A DNA stretch of 64,000 bases from Luzula sylvatica (Eukaryota > Streptophyta > Magnoliopsida > Poales > Juncaceae). Below, in pieces: positions 20,969 through 35,024 of the stretch. The notes below the pieces were generated by a model, which worked only from the letters and a program-made list of their open reading frames with translations, ran no database searches and had not been told where the DNA came from. Location: assembly GCA_946800325.1 (NCBI GenBank), contig OX326959.1, positions 39,546,908 to 39,610,907 on the forward strand, given 5' to 3'. Position 1 is the first letter of the stretch. Each line of letters opens with the position of its first letter. The translations under genes and the position numbers were made by a program.

Positions 20969-23900
20969 TTTATTCAAAACAAGTTTTTAACGCTTTGAGG
21001 AGCTCAAATAACGTGTTTTTAGATCATTTGTAACTTTTCACCAAATTACACAAACACTAAGAAACTTTGTTTTTCGATTCAAAACAAGATTTTAACGCTT
21101 TGAGGAGTACAAATAACGTGTTTTTAGATCATTTGTACCGTATCTTTTACTACATAACTTTTCACCAAATTTCACAAACACTAAGAAAGTTTGTTTTTCT
21201 ATTCAAAACAAGTTTTTAACGCTTTGAGGAGCTCAAATAACGTGTTTTTAGATCATTTGTATCGTATCTTTTACTACATAACTTTTCACCAAATTTCACA
21301 AACACTAAGAAAGTTTGTTTTTCTATTCAAAACAAGTTTTTAACGCTTTGAGGAGCTCGAATAACGTGTTTTTAGATCATTTGTAACTTTTCAACAAATT
21401 TCACAAACACTAAGAAAGTTTGTTTTTCGATTCAAAACATGATTTTAACGCTTTGGGGAGTTCAAATAACGTGTTTTTAGATCATTTTTATCGTATCTTT
21501 TACTACATAACTTTTCACCAAATTTCACAAACACTAAGAAATTTTGTTTTTCGATTCAAAACAAGATTTTAACGCTTTGAGGAGTTCAAATAATGTGTTT
21601 TTAGATCATTTGTATCGTATCTTTTAGTACATAACTTTTCACGAAATTTCACAAACACTAAGAAAGTTTGTTTTTCGATTCAAAACATGTTTTTAACGCT
21701 TTGAGGAGTTCAAATAACGTGTTTTTAGATCATTTGTATCGTATCTTTTACTACATAACTTTTCACCAAATTTCACAAACACTAAGAGAGTTTGTTTTTC
21801 GATTCAAAACAAGATTTTAACGCTTTGACGAGTTCAAACAACGTGTTTTTAGATCATTTGTATCGTATCTTTTACTACATAACTTTTCACCAAATTTCAC
21901 AAACACTAAGAAAGTTTGTTTTTCGATTCAAAACAAGATTTTAACGCTTTTAGGAGTTCAAATAACGTGTTTTTAGATCATTTGTATCGTATCTTTTAGA
22001 ACATAACTTCTCAAGAAATTTCACAAACTCTAAGAAAGTTTGTTTTTCGATTCAAAACAAGATTTTAACGCTTTGAGGAGTTCAAGTAACGTGTTTTTAG
22101 ATCATTTGTATCGTATCTTTTAGTACATAACTTCTCAACAAATTTCACAAACTCTAAGAAAGTTTGTTTTTCGATTCAAAACAAGATTTTAACGCTTTGA
22201 CGAGTTCAAATAACGTGTTTTTAGATCATTTGTATCGTATCTTTTACTACATAACTTTTCACCAAATTTCACAAACACTAAGAAAGTTTGTTTTTTGATT
22301 CAAAACAAGATTTTAACGCTTTGACGAGTTCAAATAACGTGTTTTTAGATCATTTGTATCGTATCTTTTACTACATAACTTTCACCAAATTTCACAAACA
22401 CTAAGAAAGTTTGTTTTTCGATTCAAAACAAGATTTTAACGCTTTGAGGAGTTCAAATGACGTGTTTTTAGATCATTTGTATCGTATCTTTTACTACATA
22501 ACTTTTCACCAAATTTCACAAACACTAAGAAAGTTTGTTTTTCTATTCAAAACAAGCTTTTAACGCTTTGAGGAGCTCAAATAACGTGTTTTTAGATCAT
22601 TTGTAACTTTTCACCAAATTTCACAAACACTAAGAAAGTTTGTTTTTCGATTCAAAACATGATTTTAACGCTTTGGGGAGTTCAAATAACGTGTTTTTAG
22701 ATCATTTTTATCGTATCTTTTATTACATAACTTTTCACCAAATTTCACAAACACTAAGAAATTTTGTTTTTCGATTCAAAACAAGATTTTAACGCTTTGA
22801 GGAGTTCAAATAACGTGTTTTTAGATCATTTGTATCGTATCTTTTAGTACATAACTTTTCACCAAATTTCACAAACACTAAGAAAGTTTTTTTTCGATTC
22901 AAAACATGTTTTTAACGCTTTGAGGAGTTCAAATAACGTGTTTTTAGATCATTTGTATCGTATCTTTTACTACATAACTTTTTACCAAATTTCACAAACA
23001 CTAAGAAAGTTTGTTTATCGATTCAAAACATGTTTTTAACGCTTTGAGTAGTTCAAATAACGTGTTTTTAGATCATTTGTATCGTATCTTTTACTACATA
23101 ACTTTTCACCAAATTTCACAAACACTAAGAAAGTTTGTTTTTCGATTCAAAACAAGATTTTAACGCTTTGAGGAGTTCAAATAACGTGTTTTTGGATCAT
23201 TTGTATCGTATCTTTTACTACATAACTTTTCACCAAATTTCACAAACACTAAGAAAGTTTGTTTTTCGATTCAAAACAAGATTTTAACGCTTTGAGGAGT
23301 TCAAATAACGTGTTTTTAGATCATTTGTATCGTATCTTTTACTACATAACTTTTCACCAAATTTCACAAACACTAAGAAAGTTTGTTTTTCTATTCAAAA
23401 CAAGCTTTTAACGCTTTGAGGAGCTCAAATAACGTGTTTTTAGATCATTTGTAACTTTTCACCAAATTTCACAAACACTAAGAAAGTTTGTTTTTCGATT
23501 CAAAACATGATTTTAACGCTTTGGGGAGTTCAAATAACGTGTTTTTAGATCATTTGTATCGTATCTTTTACTACATAACTTTTCACCAAATTTCACAAAC
23601 ACTAAGAAATTTTGTTTTTCGATTCAAAACAAGATTTTAACGCTTTGAGGAGTTCAAATAACGTGTTTTTAGATCATTTGTATCGTATCTTTTAGTACAT
23701 AGCTTTTCACCAAATTTCACAAACACTAAGAAAGTTTGTTTTTCGATTCAAAACATGTTTTTAACGCTTTGAGGAGTTCAAATAACGTGTTTTTAGATCA
23801 TTTGTATCGTATCTTTTACTACATAACTTTTCACCAAATTTCACAAACACTAAGAAATTTTTTTATCGATTCAAAACATGTTTTTAACGCTTTGAGTAGT

Positions 23901-24610
23901 TCAAATAACGTGTTTTTAGATCATTTGTATCGTATCTTTTACTACATAAGTTTTCACCAAATTTCACCAACACTAAGAAAGTTTGTTTTTCGATTCAAAA
24001 CATGATTTTAACGCTTTGAGGAGTTCAAATAACGTGTTTTTAGATCATTTGTATCGTATCTTTTACTACATAACTTTTCACCAAATTTCACAAACACTTA
24101 GAAAGTTTGTTTTTCGATTCAAAACAAGATTTTAACGCTTTGAGGAGTTCAAATAACGTGTTTTTAGATCATTTGTATCGTATCTTTTACTACATAACTT
24201 TTCACCAAATTTCACAAACACTAAGAAAGTTTGTTTTTCAATTCAAAACATGTTTTTAACGCTTTGAGGAGTTCAAATAACGTGTTTTTAGATCATTTGT
24301 ATCGTATCTTTTACTACATAACTTTTCACCAAATTTCAACAACACTAAGAAAGTTTGTTTTTTGATTCAAAACAATATTTTAACGCTTTGAGGAGTTCAA
24401 ATAACGTGTTTTAAGATCATTTGTATCGTATCTTTTACTACATAAATTTTCACCAAATTTCACAAACACTAAGAAAGTTTGTTTTTCGATTCAAAACAAG
24501 ATTTTAACGATTTGAGGAGTTCAAATAACGTGTTTTTAGATCATTTGTATCGTATCTTTTACTACATAACTTTTCACCAAATTTCACAAACACTAAGAAA
24601 GTTTGTTTTT
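20969..24610 (+). repeat. Composite HOR, 30 monomers, 3642 bp, copy 1
   Basis: The 24-monomer unit plus two complete triplets: m10-m11-m12 after the first m9 (about 23020-23390) and m13-m14-m15 at the end. 2898 + 372 + 372 = 3642. The extra m9-m10 has cttttTacc. This is the fullest composite unit, and the 2898-bp units look like deletion derivatives of it. Confidence 0.92.
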
Positions 24611-26061
24611 TTTATTCAAAACAAGTTTTTAACGCTTTGAGGAGCTCAAATAACGTGTTTTTAGATCATTTGTAACTTTTCACCAAATTACACAAACAAT
24701 AAGAAACTTTGTTTTTCGATTCAAAACAAGATTTTAACGCTTTGAGGAGTACAAATAACGTGTTTTTAGATCATTTGTACCGTATCTTTTACTACATAAC
24801 TTTTCACCAAATTTCACAAACACTAAGAAAGTTTGTTTTTCTATTCAAAACAAGTTTTTAACGCTTTGAGGAGCTCAAATAACGTGTTTTTAGATCATTT
24901 GTATCGTATCTTTTACTACATAACTTTTCACCAAATTTCACAAACACTAAGAAAGTTTGTTTTTCTATTCAAAACAAGTTTTTAACGCTTTGAGGAGCTC
25001 GAATAACGTGTTTTTAGATCATTTGTAACTTTTCAACAAATTTCACAAACACTAAGAAAGTTTGTTTTTCGATTCAAAACATGATTTTAACGCTTTGGGG
25101 AGTTCAAATAACGTGTTTTTAGATCATTTTTATCGTATCTTTTACTACATAACTTTTCACCAAATTTCACAAACACTAAGAAATTTTGTTTTTCGATTCA
25201 AAACAAGATTTTAACGCTTTGAGGAGTTCAAATAATGTGTTTTTAGATCATTTGTATCGTATCTTTTAGTACATAACTTTTCACGAAATTTCACAAACAC
25301 TAAGAAAGTTTGTTTTTCGATTCAAAACATGTTTTTAACGCTTTGAGGAGTTCAAATAACGTGTTTTTAGATCATTTGTATCGTATCTTTTACTACATAA
25401 CTTTTCACCAAATTTCACAAACACTAAGAGAGTTTGTTTTTCGATTCAAAACAAGATTTTAACGCTTTGACGAGTTCAAACAACGTGTTTTTAGATCATT
25501 TGTATCGTATCTTTTACTACATAACTTTTCACCAAATTTCACAAACACTAAGAAAGTTTGTTTTTCGATTCAAAACAAGATTTTAACGCTTTTAGGAGTT
25601 CAAATAACGTGTTTTTAGATCATTTGTATCGTATCTTTTAGAACATAACTTCTCAAGAAATTTCACAAACTCTAAGAAAGTTTGTTTTTCGATTCAAAAC
25701 AAGATTTTAACGCTTTGAGGAGTTCAAATAACGTGTTTTTAGATCATTTGTATCGTATCTTTTACTACATAACTTTTCACCAAATTTCAACAACACTAAG
25801 AAAGTTTGTTTTTTGATTCAAAACAATATTTTAACGCTTTGAGGAGTTCAAATAACGTGTTTTTAGATCATTTGTATCGTATCTTTTACTACATAACTTT
25901 TCACCAAATTTCACAAACACTAAGAAAGTTTGTTTTTCGATTCAAAACAAGATTTTAACGATTTGAGGAGTTCAAATAACGTGTTTTTAGATCATTTGTA
26001 TCGTATCTTTTACTACAAAACTTTTCACCAAATTTCACAAACACTAAGAAAGTTTGTTTTT
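24611..26061 (+). repeat. Internal tandem duplication, 12 monomers, 1451 bp
   Basis: Order: m16-m17-m6L-m6-m7-m8-m9-m3'-m1-hybrid-m14-m15. The m14 head lies at 24362 and again at 25813, an offset of 1451 bp. The hybrid at about 25689 has an aacaag head and an m13-type caacaac tail, marking the crossover. Confidence 0.9.
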
Positions 26062-29000
26062 TTTATTCAAAACAAGTTTTTAACGCTTTGAGGAGCTCAA
26101 ATAACGTGTTTTTAGATCATTTGTAACTTTTCACCAAATTACACAAACACTAAGAAACTTTGTTTTTCGATTCAAAACAAGATTTTAACGCTTTGAGGAG
26201 TACAAATAACGTGTTTTTAGATCATTTGTACCGTATCTTTTACTACATAACTTTTCACCAAATTTCACAAACACTAAGAAAGTTTGTTTTTCTATTCAAA
26301 ACAAGTTTTTAACGCTTTGAGGAGCTCAAATAACGTGTTTTTAGATCATTTGTATCGTATCTTTTACTACATAACTTTTCACCAAATTTCACAAACACTA
26401 AGAAAGTTTGTTTTTCTATTCAAAACAAGTTTTTAACGCTTTGAGGAGCTCGAATAACGTGTTTTTAGATCATTTGTAACTTTTCAACAAATTTCACAAA
26501 CACTAAGAAAGTTTGTTTTTCGATTCAAAACATGATTTTAACGCTTTGGGGAGTTCAAATAACGTGTTTTTAGATCATTTTTATCGTATCTTTTACTACA
26601 TAACTTTTCACCAAATTTCACAAACACTAAGAAATTTTGTTTTTCGATTCAAAACAAGATTTTAACGCTTTGAGGAGTTCAAATAATGTGTTTTTAGATC
26701 ATTTGTATCGTATCTTTTAGTACATAACTTTTCACGAAATTTCACAAACACTAAGAAAGTTTGTTTTTCGATTCAAAACATGTTTTTAACGCTTTGAGGA
26801 GTTCAAATAACGTGTTTTTAGATCATTTGTATCGTATCTTTTACTACATAACTTTTCACCAAATTTCACAAACACTAAGAGAGTTTGTTTTTCGATTCAA
26901 AACAAGATTTTAACGCTTTGACGAGTTCAAACAACGTGTTTTTAGATCATTTGTATCGTATCTTTTACTACATAACTTTTCACCAAATTTCACAAACACT
27001 AAGAAAGTTTGTTTTTCGATTCAAAACAAGATTTTAACGCTTTTAGGAGTTCAAATAACGTGTTTTTAGATCATTTGTATCGTATCTTTTAGAACATAAC
27101 TTCTCAAGAAATTTCACAAACTCTAAGAAAGTTTGTTTTTCGATTCAAAACAAGATTTTAACGCTTTGAGGAGTTCAAGTAACGTGTTTTTAGATCATTT
27201 GTATCGTATCTTTTAGTACATAACTTCTCAACAAATTTCACAAACTCTAAGAAAGTTTGTTTTTCGATTCAAAACAAGATTTTAACGCTTTGACGAGTTC
27301 AAATAACGTGTTTTTAGATCATTTGTATCGTATCTTTTACTACATAACTTTTCACCAAATTTCACAAACACTAAGAAAGTTTGTTTTTTGATTCAAAACA
27401 AGATTTTAACGCTTTGACGAGTTCAAATAACGTGTTTTTAGATCATTTGTATCGTATCTTTTACTACATAACTTTCACCAAATTTCACAAACACTAAGAA
27501 AGTTTGTTTTTCGATTCAAAACAAGATTTTAACGCTTTGAGGAGTTCAAATGACGTGTTTTTAGATCATTTGTATCGTATCTTTTACTACATAACTTTTC
27601 ACCAAATTTCACAAACACTAAGAAAGTTTGTTTTTCTATTCAAAACAAGCTTTTAACGCTTTGAGGAGCTCAAATAACGTGTTTTTAGATCATTTGTAAC
27701 TTTTCACCAAATTTCACAAACACTAAGAAAGTTTGTTTTTCGATTCAAAACATGATTTTAACGCTTTGGGGAGTTCAAATAACGTGTTTTTAGATCATTT
27801 TTATCGTATCTTTTATTACATAACTTTTCACCAAATTTCACAAACACTAAGAAATTTTGTTTTTCGATTCAAAACAAGATTTTAACGCTTTGAGGAGTTC
27901 AAATAACGTGTTTTTAGATCATTTGTATCGTATCTTTTAGTACATAACTTTTCACCAAATTTCACAAACACTAAGAAAGTTTTTTTTCGATTCAAAACAT
28001 GTTTTTAACGCTTTGAGGAGTTCAAATAACGTGTTTTTAGATCATTTGTATCGTATCTTTTACTACATAACTTTTTACCAAATTTCACAAACACTAAGAA
28101 AGTTTGTTTATCGATTCAAAACATGTTTTTAACGCTTTGAGTAGTTCAAATAACGTGTTTTTAGATCATTTGTATCGTATCTTTTACTACATAACTTTTC
28201 ACCAAATTTCACAAACACTAAGAAAGTTTGTTTTTCGATTCAAAACAAGATTTTAACGCTTTGAGGAGTTCAAATAACGTGTTTTTGGATCATTTGTATC
28301 GTATCTTTTACTACATAACTTTTCACCAAATTTCACAAACACTAAGAAAGTTTGTTTTTCGATTCAAAACAAGATTTTAACGCTTTGAGGAGTTCAAATA
28401 ACGTGTTTTTAGATCATTTGTATCGTATCTTTTACTACATAACTTTTCACCAAATTTCACAAACACTAAGAAAGTTTGTTTTTCTATTCAAAACAAGCTT
28501 TTAACGCTTTGAGGAGCTCAAATAACGTGTTTTTAGATCATTTGTAACTTTTCACCAAATTTCACAAACACTAAGAAAGTTTGTTTTTCGATTCAAAACA
28601 TGATTTTAACGCTTTGGGGAGTTCAAATAACGTGTTTTTAGATCATTTGTATCGTATCTTTTACTACATAACTTTTCACCAAATTTCACAAACACTAAGA
28701 AATTTTGTTTTTCGATTCAAAACAAGATTTTAACGCTTTGAGGAGTTCAAATAACGTGTTTTTAGATCATTTGTATCGTATCTTTTAGTACATAGCTTTT
28801 CACCAAATTTCACAAACACTAAGAAAGTTTGTTTTTCGATTCAAAACATGTTTTTAACGCTTTGAGGAGTTCAAATAACGTGTTTTTAGATCATTTGTAT
28901 CGTATCTTTTACTACATAACTTTTCACCAAATTTCACAAACACTAAGAAATTTTTTTATCGATTCAAAACATGTTTTTAACGCTTTGAGTAGTTCAAATA

Positions 29001-29703
29001 ACGTGTTTTTAGATCATTTGTATCGTATCTTTTACTACATAAGTTTTCACCAAATTTCACCAACACTAAGAAAGTTTGTTTTTCGATTCAAAACATGATT
29101 TTAACGCTTTGAGGAGTTCAAATAACGTGTTTTTAGATCATTTGTATCGTATCTTTTACTACATAACTTTTCACCAAATTTCACAAACACTTAGAAAGTT
29201 TGTTTTTCGATTCAAAACAAGATTTTAACGCTTTGAGGAGTTCAAATAACGTGTTTTTAGATCATTTGTATCGTATCTTTTACTACATAACTTTTCACCA
29301 AATTTCACAAACACTAAGAAAGTTTGTTTTTCAATTCAAAACATGTTTTTAACGCTTTGAGGAGTTCAAATAACGTGTTTTTAGATCATTTGTATCGTAT
29401 CTTTTACTACATAACTTTTCACCAAATTTCAACAACACTAAGAAAGTTTGTTTTTTGATTCAAAACAATATTTTAACGCTTTGAGGAGTTCAAATAACGT
29501 GTTTTTAGATCATTTGTATCGTATCTTTTACTACATAAATTTTCACCAAATTTCACAAACACTAAGAAAGTTTGTTTTTCGATTCAAAACAAGATTTTAA
29601 CGATTTGAGGAGTTCAAATAACGTGTTTTTAGATCATTTGTATCGTATCTTTTACTACATAACTTTTCACCAAATTTCACAAACACTAAGAAAGTTTGTT
29701 TTT
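26062..29703 (+). repeat. Composite HOR, 30 monomers, 3642 bp, copy 2
   Basis: Same order and length as 20969-24610. The m16 landmarks at 26065 and 29707 are 3642 bp apart. The copy shares taaattttcacc in m14 (24445 and 29536) with the sequence at the end of copy 1. Confidence 0.92.
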
Positions 29704-32700
29704 TTTATTCAAAACAAGTTTTTAACGCTTTGAGGAGCTCAAATAACGTGTTTTTAGATCATTTGTAACTTTTCACCAAATTACACAAACACTAAGAAAC
29801 TTTGTTTTTCGATTCAAAACAAGATTTTAACGCTTTGAGGAGTACAAATAACGTGTTTTTAGATCATTTGTACCGTATCTTTTACTACATAACTTTTCAC
29901 CAAATTTCACAAACACTAAGAAAGTTTGTTTTTCTATTCAAAACAAGTTTTTAACGCTTTGAGGAGCTCAAATAACGTGTTTTTAGATCATTTGTATCGT
30001 ATCTTTTACTACATAACTTTTCACCAAATTTCACAAACACTAAGAAAGTTTGTTTTTCTATTCAAAACAAGTTTTTAACGCTTTGAGGAGCTCGAATAAC
30101 GTGTTTTTAGATCATTTGTAACTTTTCAACAAATTTCACAAACACTAAGAAAGTTTGTTTTTCGATTCAAAACATGATTTTAACGCTTTGGGGAGTTCAA
30201 ATAACGTGTTTTTAGATCATTTTTATCGTATCTTTTACTACATAACTTTTCACCAAATTTCACAAACACTAAGAAATTTTGTTTTTCGATTCAAAACAAG
30301 ATTTTAACGCTTTGAGGAGTTCAAATAATGTGTTTTTAGATCATTTGTATCGTATCTTTTAGTACATAACTTTTCACGAAATTTCACAAACACTAAGAAA
30401 GTTTGTTTTTCGATTCAAAACATGTTTTTAACGCTTTGAGGAGTTCAAATAACGTGTTTTTAGATCATTTGTATCGTATCTTTTACTACATAACTTTTCA
30501 CCAAATTTCACAAACACTAAGAGAGTTTGTTTTTCGATTCAAAACAAGATTTTAACGCTTTGACGAGTTCAAACAACGTGTTTTTAGATCATTTGTATCG
30601 TATCTTTTACTACATAACTTTTCACCAAATTTCACAAACACTAAGAAAGTTTGTTTTTCGATTCAAAACAAGATTTTAACGCTTTTAGGAGTTCAAATAA
30701 CGTGTTTTTAGATCATTTGTATCGTATCTTTTAGAACATAACTTCTCAAGAAATTTCACAAACTCTAAGAAAGTTTGTTTTTCGATTCAAAACAAGATTT
30801 TAACGCTTTGAGGAGTTCAAGTAACGTGTTTTTAGATCATTTGTATCGTATCTTTTAGTACATAACTTCTCAACAAATTTCACAAACTCTAAGAAAGTTT
30901 GTTTTTCGATTCAAAACAAGATTTTAACGCTTTGACGAGTTCAAACAACGTGTTTTTAGATCATTTGTATCGTATCTTTTACTACATAACTTTTCACCAA
31001 ATTTCACAAACACTAAGAAAGTTTGTTTTTCGATTCAAAACAAGATTTTAACGCTTTTAGGAGTTCAAATAACGTGTTTTTAGATCATTTGTATCGTATC
31101 TTTTAGAACATAACTTCTCAAGAAATTTCACAAACTCTAAGAAAGTTTGTTTTTCGATTCAAAACAAGATTTTAACGCTTTGAGGAGTTCAAATAACGTG
31201 TTTTTAGATCATTTGTATCGTATCTTTTACTACATAACTTTTCACCAAATTTCACAAACACTAAGAAAGTTTGTTTTTCTATTCAAAACAAGCTTTTAAC
31301 GCTTTGAGGAGCTCAAATAACGTGTTTTTAGATCATTTGTAACTTTTCACCAAATTTCACAGACACTAAGAAAGTTTGTTTTTCGATTCAAAACATGATT
31401 TTAACGCTTTGGGGAGTTCAAATAACGTGTTTTTAGATCATTTGTATCGTATCTTTTACTACATAACTTTTCACCAAATTTCACAAACACTAAGAAAGTT
31501 TGTTTTTCTATTCAAAACAAGCTTTTAACGCTTTGAGGAGCTCAAATAACGTGTTTTTAGATCATTTGTAACTTTTCACCAAATTTCACAAACACTAAGA
31601 AAGTTTGTTTTTCGATTCAAAACATGATTTTAACGATTTGGGGAGTTCAAATAACGTGTTTTTAGATCATTTTTATCGTATCTTTTACTACATAACTTTT
31701 CACCAAATTTCACAAACACTAAGAAATTTTGTTTTTCGATTCAAAACAAGATTTTAACGCTTTGAGGAGTTCAAATAACGTGTTTTTAGATCATTTGTAT
31801 CGTATCTTTTAGTACATAACTTTTCACCAAATTTCACAAACACTAAGAAAGTTTGTTTTTCGATCCAAAACATGTTTTTAACGCTTTGAGGAGTTCAAAT
31901 AACGTGTTTTTAGATCATTTGTATCGTATCTTTTACTACATAACTTTTTACCAAATTTCACAAGCACTAAGAAAGTTTGTTTATCGATTCAAAACATGTT
32001 TTTAACGCTTTTAGTAGTTCAAATAACGTGTTTTTAGATCATTTGTATCGTATCTTTTACTACATAACTTTTCACCAAATTTCACAAACACTAAGAAAGT
32101 TTGTTTTTCGATTCAAAACAAGATTTTAACGCTTTGAGGAGTTCAAATAACGTGTTTTTGGATAATTTGTATCGTATCTTTTACTACATAACTTTTCACC
32201 AAATTTCACAAACACTAAGAAAGTTTGTTTTTCGATTCAAAACAAGATTTTAACGCTTTGAGGAGTTCAAATAACGTGTTTTTAGATCATTTGTATCGTA
32301 TCTTTTACTACATAACTTTTCACCAAATTTCACAAACACTAAGAAAGTTTGTTTTTCTATTCAAAACAAGCTTTTAACGCTTTGAGGAGCTCAAATAACG
32401 TGTTTTTAGATCATTTGTAACTTTTCACCAAATTTCACAAACACTAAGAAAGTTTGTTTTTCGATTCAAAACATGATTTTAACGCTTTGGGGAGTTCAAA
32501 TAACGTGTTTTTAGATCATTTGTATCGTATCTTTTACTACATAACTTTTCACCAAATTTCACAAACACTAAGAAATTTTGTTTTTCGATTCAAAACAAGA
32601 TTTTAACGCTTTGAGGAGTTCAAATAACGTGTTTTTAGATCATTTGTATCGTATCCTTTAGTACATAGCTTTTCACCAAATTTCACAAACACTAAGAAAG

Positions 32701-35024
32701 TTTGTTTTTCGATTCAAAACATGTTTTTAACGCTTTGAGGAGTTCAAATAACGTGTTTTTAGATCATTTGTATCGTATCTTTTACTACATAACTTTCACC
32801 AAATTTCACAAACACTAAGAAAGTTTGTTTTTCGATTCAAAACAAGATTTTAACGCTTTGAGGAGTTCAAATAACGTGTTTTTAGATCATTTGTATCGTA
32901 TCTTTTACTACATAACTTTTCACCAAATTTCACAAACACTAAGAAAGTTTGTTTTTCTATTCAAAACAAGCTTTTAACGCTTTGAGGAGCTCAAATAACG
33001 TGTTTTTAGATCATTTGTAACTTTTCACCAAATTTCACAAACACTAAGAAAGTTTGTTTTTCGATTCAAAACATGATTTTAACGCTTTGGGGAGTTCAAA
33101 TAACGTGTTTTTAGATCATTTGTATCGTATCTTTTACTACATAACTTTTCACCAAATTTCACAAACACTAAGAAATTTTGTTTTTCGATTCAAAACAAGA
33201 TTTTAACGCTTTGAGGAGTTCAAATAACGTGTTTTTAGATCATTTGTATCGTATCTTTTAGTACATAACTTTTCACCAAATTTCACAAACACTAAGAAAG
33301 TTTGTTTTTCGATCCAAAACATGTTTTTAACGCTTTGAGGAGTTCAAATAACGTGTTTTTAGATCATTTGTATCGTATCTTTTACTACATAACTTTTTAC
33401 CAAATTTCACAAGCACTAAGAAAGTTTGTTTATCGATTCAAAACATGTTTTTAACGCTTTGAGTAGTTCAAATAACGTGTTTTTAGATCATTTGTATCGT
33501 ATCTTTTACTACATAACTTTTCACCAAATTTCACAAACACTAAGAAAGTTTGTTTTTCGATTCAAAACAAGATTTTAACGCTTTGAGGAGTTCAAATAAC
33601 GTGTTTTTGGATCATTTGTATCGTATCTTTTACTACATAACTTTTCACCAAATTTCACAAACACTAAGAAAGTTTGTTTTTCGATTCAAAACAAGATTTT
33701 AACGCTTTGAGGAGTTCAAATAACGTGTTTTTAGATCATTTGTATCGTATCTTTTACTACATAACTTTTCACCAAATTTCACAAACACTAAGAAAGTTTG
33801 TTTTTCTATTCAAAACAAGCTTTTAACGCTTTGAGGAGCTCAAATAACGTGTTTTTAGATCATTTGTAACTTTTCACCAAATTTCACAAACACTAAGAAA
33901 GTTTGTTTTTCGATTCAAAACATGATTTTAACGCTTTGGGGAGTTCAAATAACGTGTTTTTAGATCATTTGTATCGTATCTTTTACTACATAACTTTTCA
34001 CCAAATTTCACAAACACTAAGAAATTTTGTTTTTCGATTCAAAACAAGATTTTAACGCTTTGAGGAGTTCAAATAACGTGTTTTTAGATCATTTGTATCG
34101 TATCCTTTAGTACATAGCTTTTCACCAAATTTCACAAACACTAAGAATGTTTGTTTTTCGATTCAAAACATGTTTTTAACGCTTTGAGGAGTTCAAATAA
34201 CGTGTTTTTAGATCATTTGTATCGTATGTTTTACTACATAACTTTTCACCAAATTTCACAAACACTAAGAAATTTTTTTATCGATTCAAAACATGTTTTT
34301 AACGCTTTGAGTAGTTCAAATAACGTGTTTTTAGATCATTTGTATCGTATCTTTTACTACATAAGTTTTCACCAAATTTCACCAACACTAAGAAAGTTTG
34401 TTTTTCGATTCAAAACATGATTTTAACGCTTTGAGGAGTTCAAATAACGTGTTTTTAGATCATTTGTATCGTATCTTTTACTACATAACTTTTCACCAAA
34501 TTTCACAAACACTTAGAAAGTTTGTTTTTCGATTCAAAACAAGATTTTAACGCTTTGAGGAGTTCAAATAACGTGTTTTTAGATCATTTGTATCGTATCT
34601 TTTACTACATAACTTTTCACCAAATTTCACAAACACTAAGAAAGTTTGTTTTTCAATTCAAAACATGTTTTTAACGCTTTGAGGAGTTCAAATAACGTGT
34701 TTTTAGATCATTTGTATCGTATCTTTTACTACATAACTTTTCACCAAATTTCAACAACACTAAGAAAGTTTGTTTTTTGATTCAAAACAATATTTTAACG
34801 CTTTGAGGAGTTCAAATAACGTGTTTTTAGATCATTTGTATCGTATCTTTTACTACATAACTTTTCACCAAATTTCACAAACACTAAGAAAGTTTGTTTT
34901 TCGATTCAAAACAAGATTTTAACGATTTGAGGAGTTCAAATAACGTGTTTTTAGATCATTTGTATCGTATCTTTTACTACATAACTTTTCACCAAATTTC
35001 ACAAACACTAAGAAAGTTTGTTTT
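29704..35024 (+). repeat. Composite unit, 44 monomers, 5321 bp
   Basis: Order: m16-m17-m6L-m6-m7-m8-m9-m3'-m1-m2-m3'-m1-hybrid-m6-m7-m6-m7-m8-m9-m10-m11-m12-m6-m7-m8-m9-m5-m6-m7-m8-m9-m10-m11-m12-m6-m7-m8-m9-m10-...-m15. The m3'-m1 pair is repeated. After about 31140 the markers change to the later core set: gatccaaaac and aagcac in m9, tatccttt with tacatagc in m8. Length arithmetic (37 long, 7 short, two 1-bp losses) gives 5321. Confidence 0.88.
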
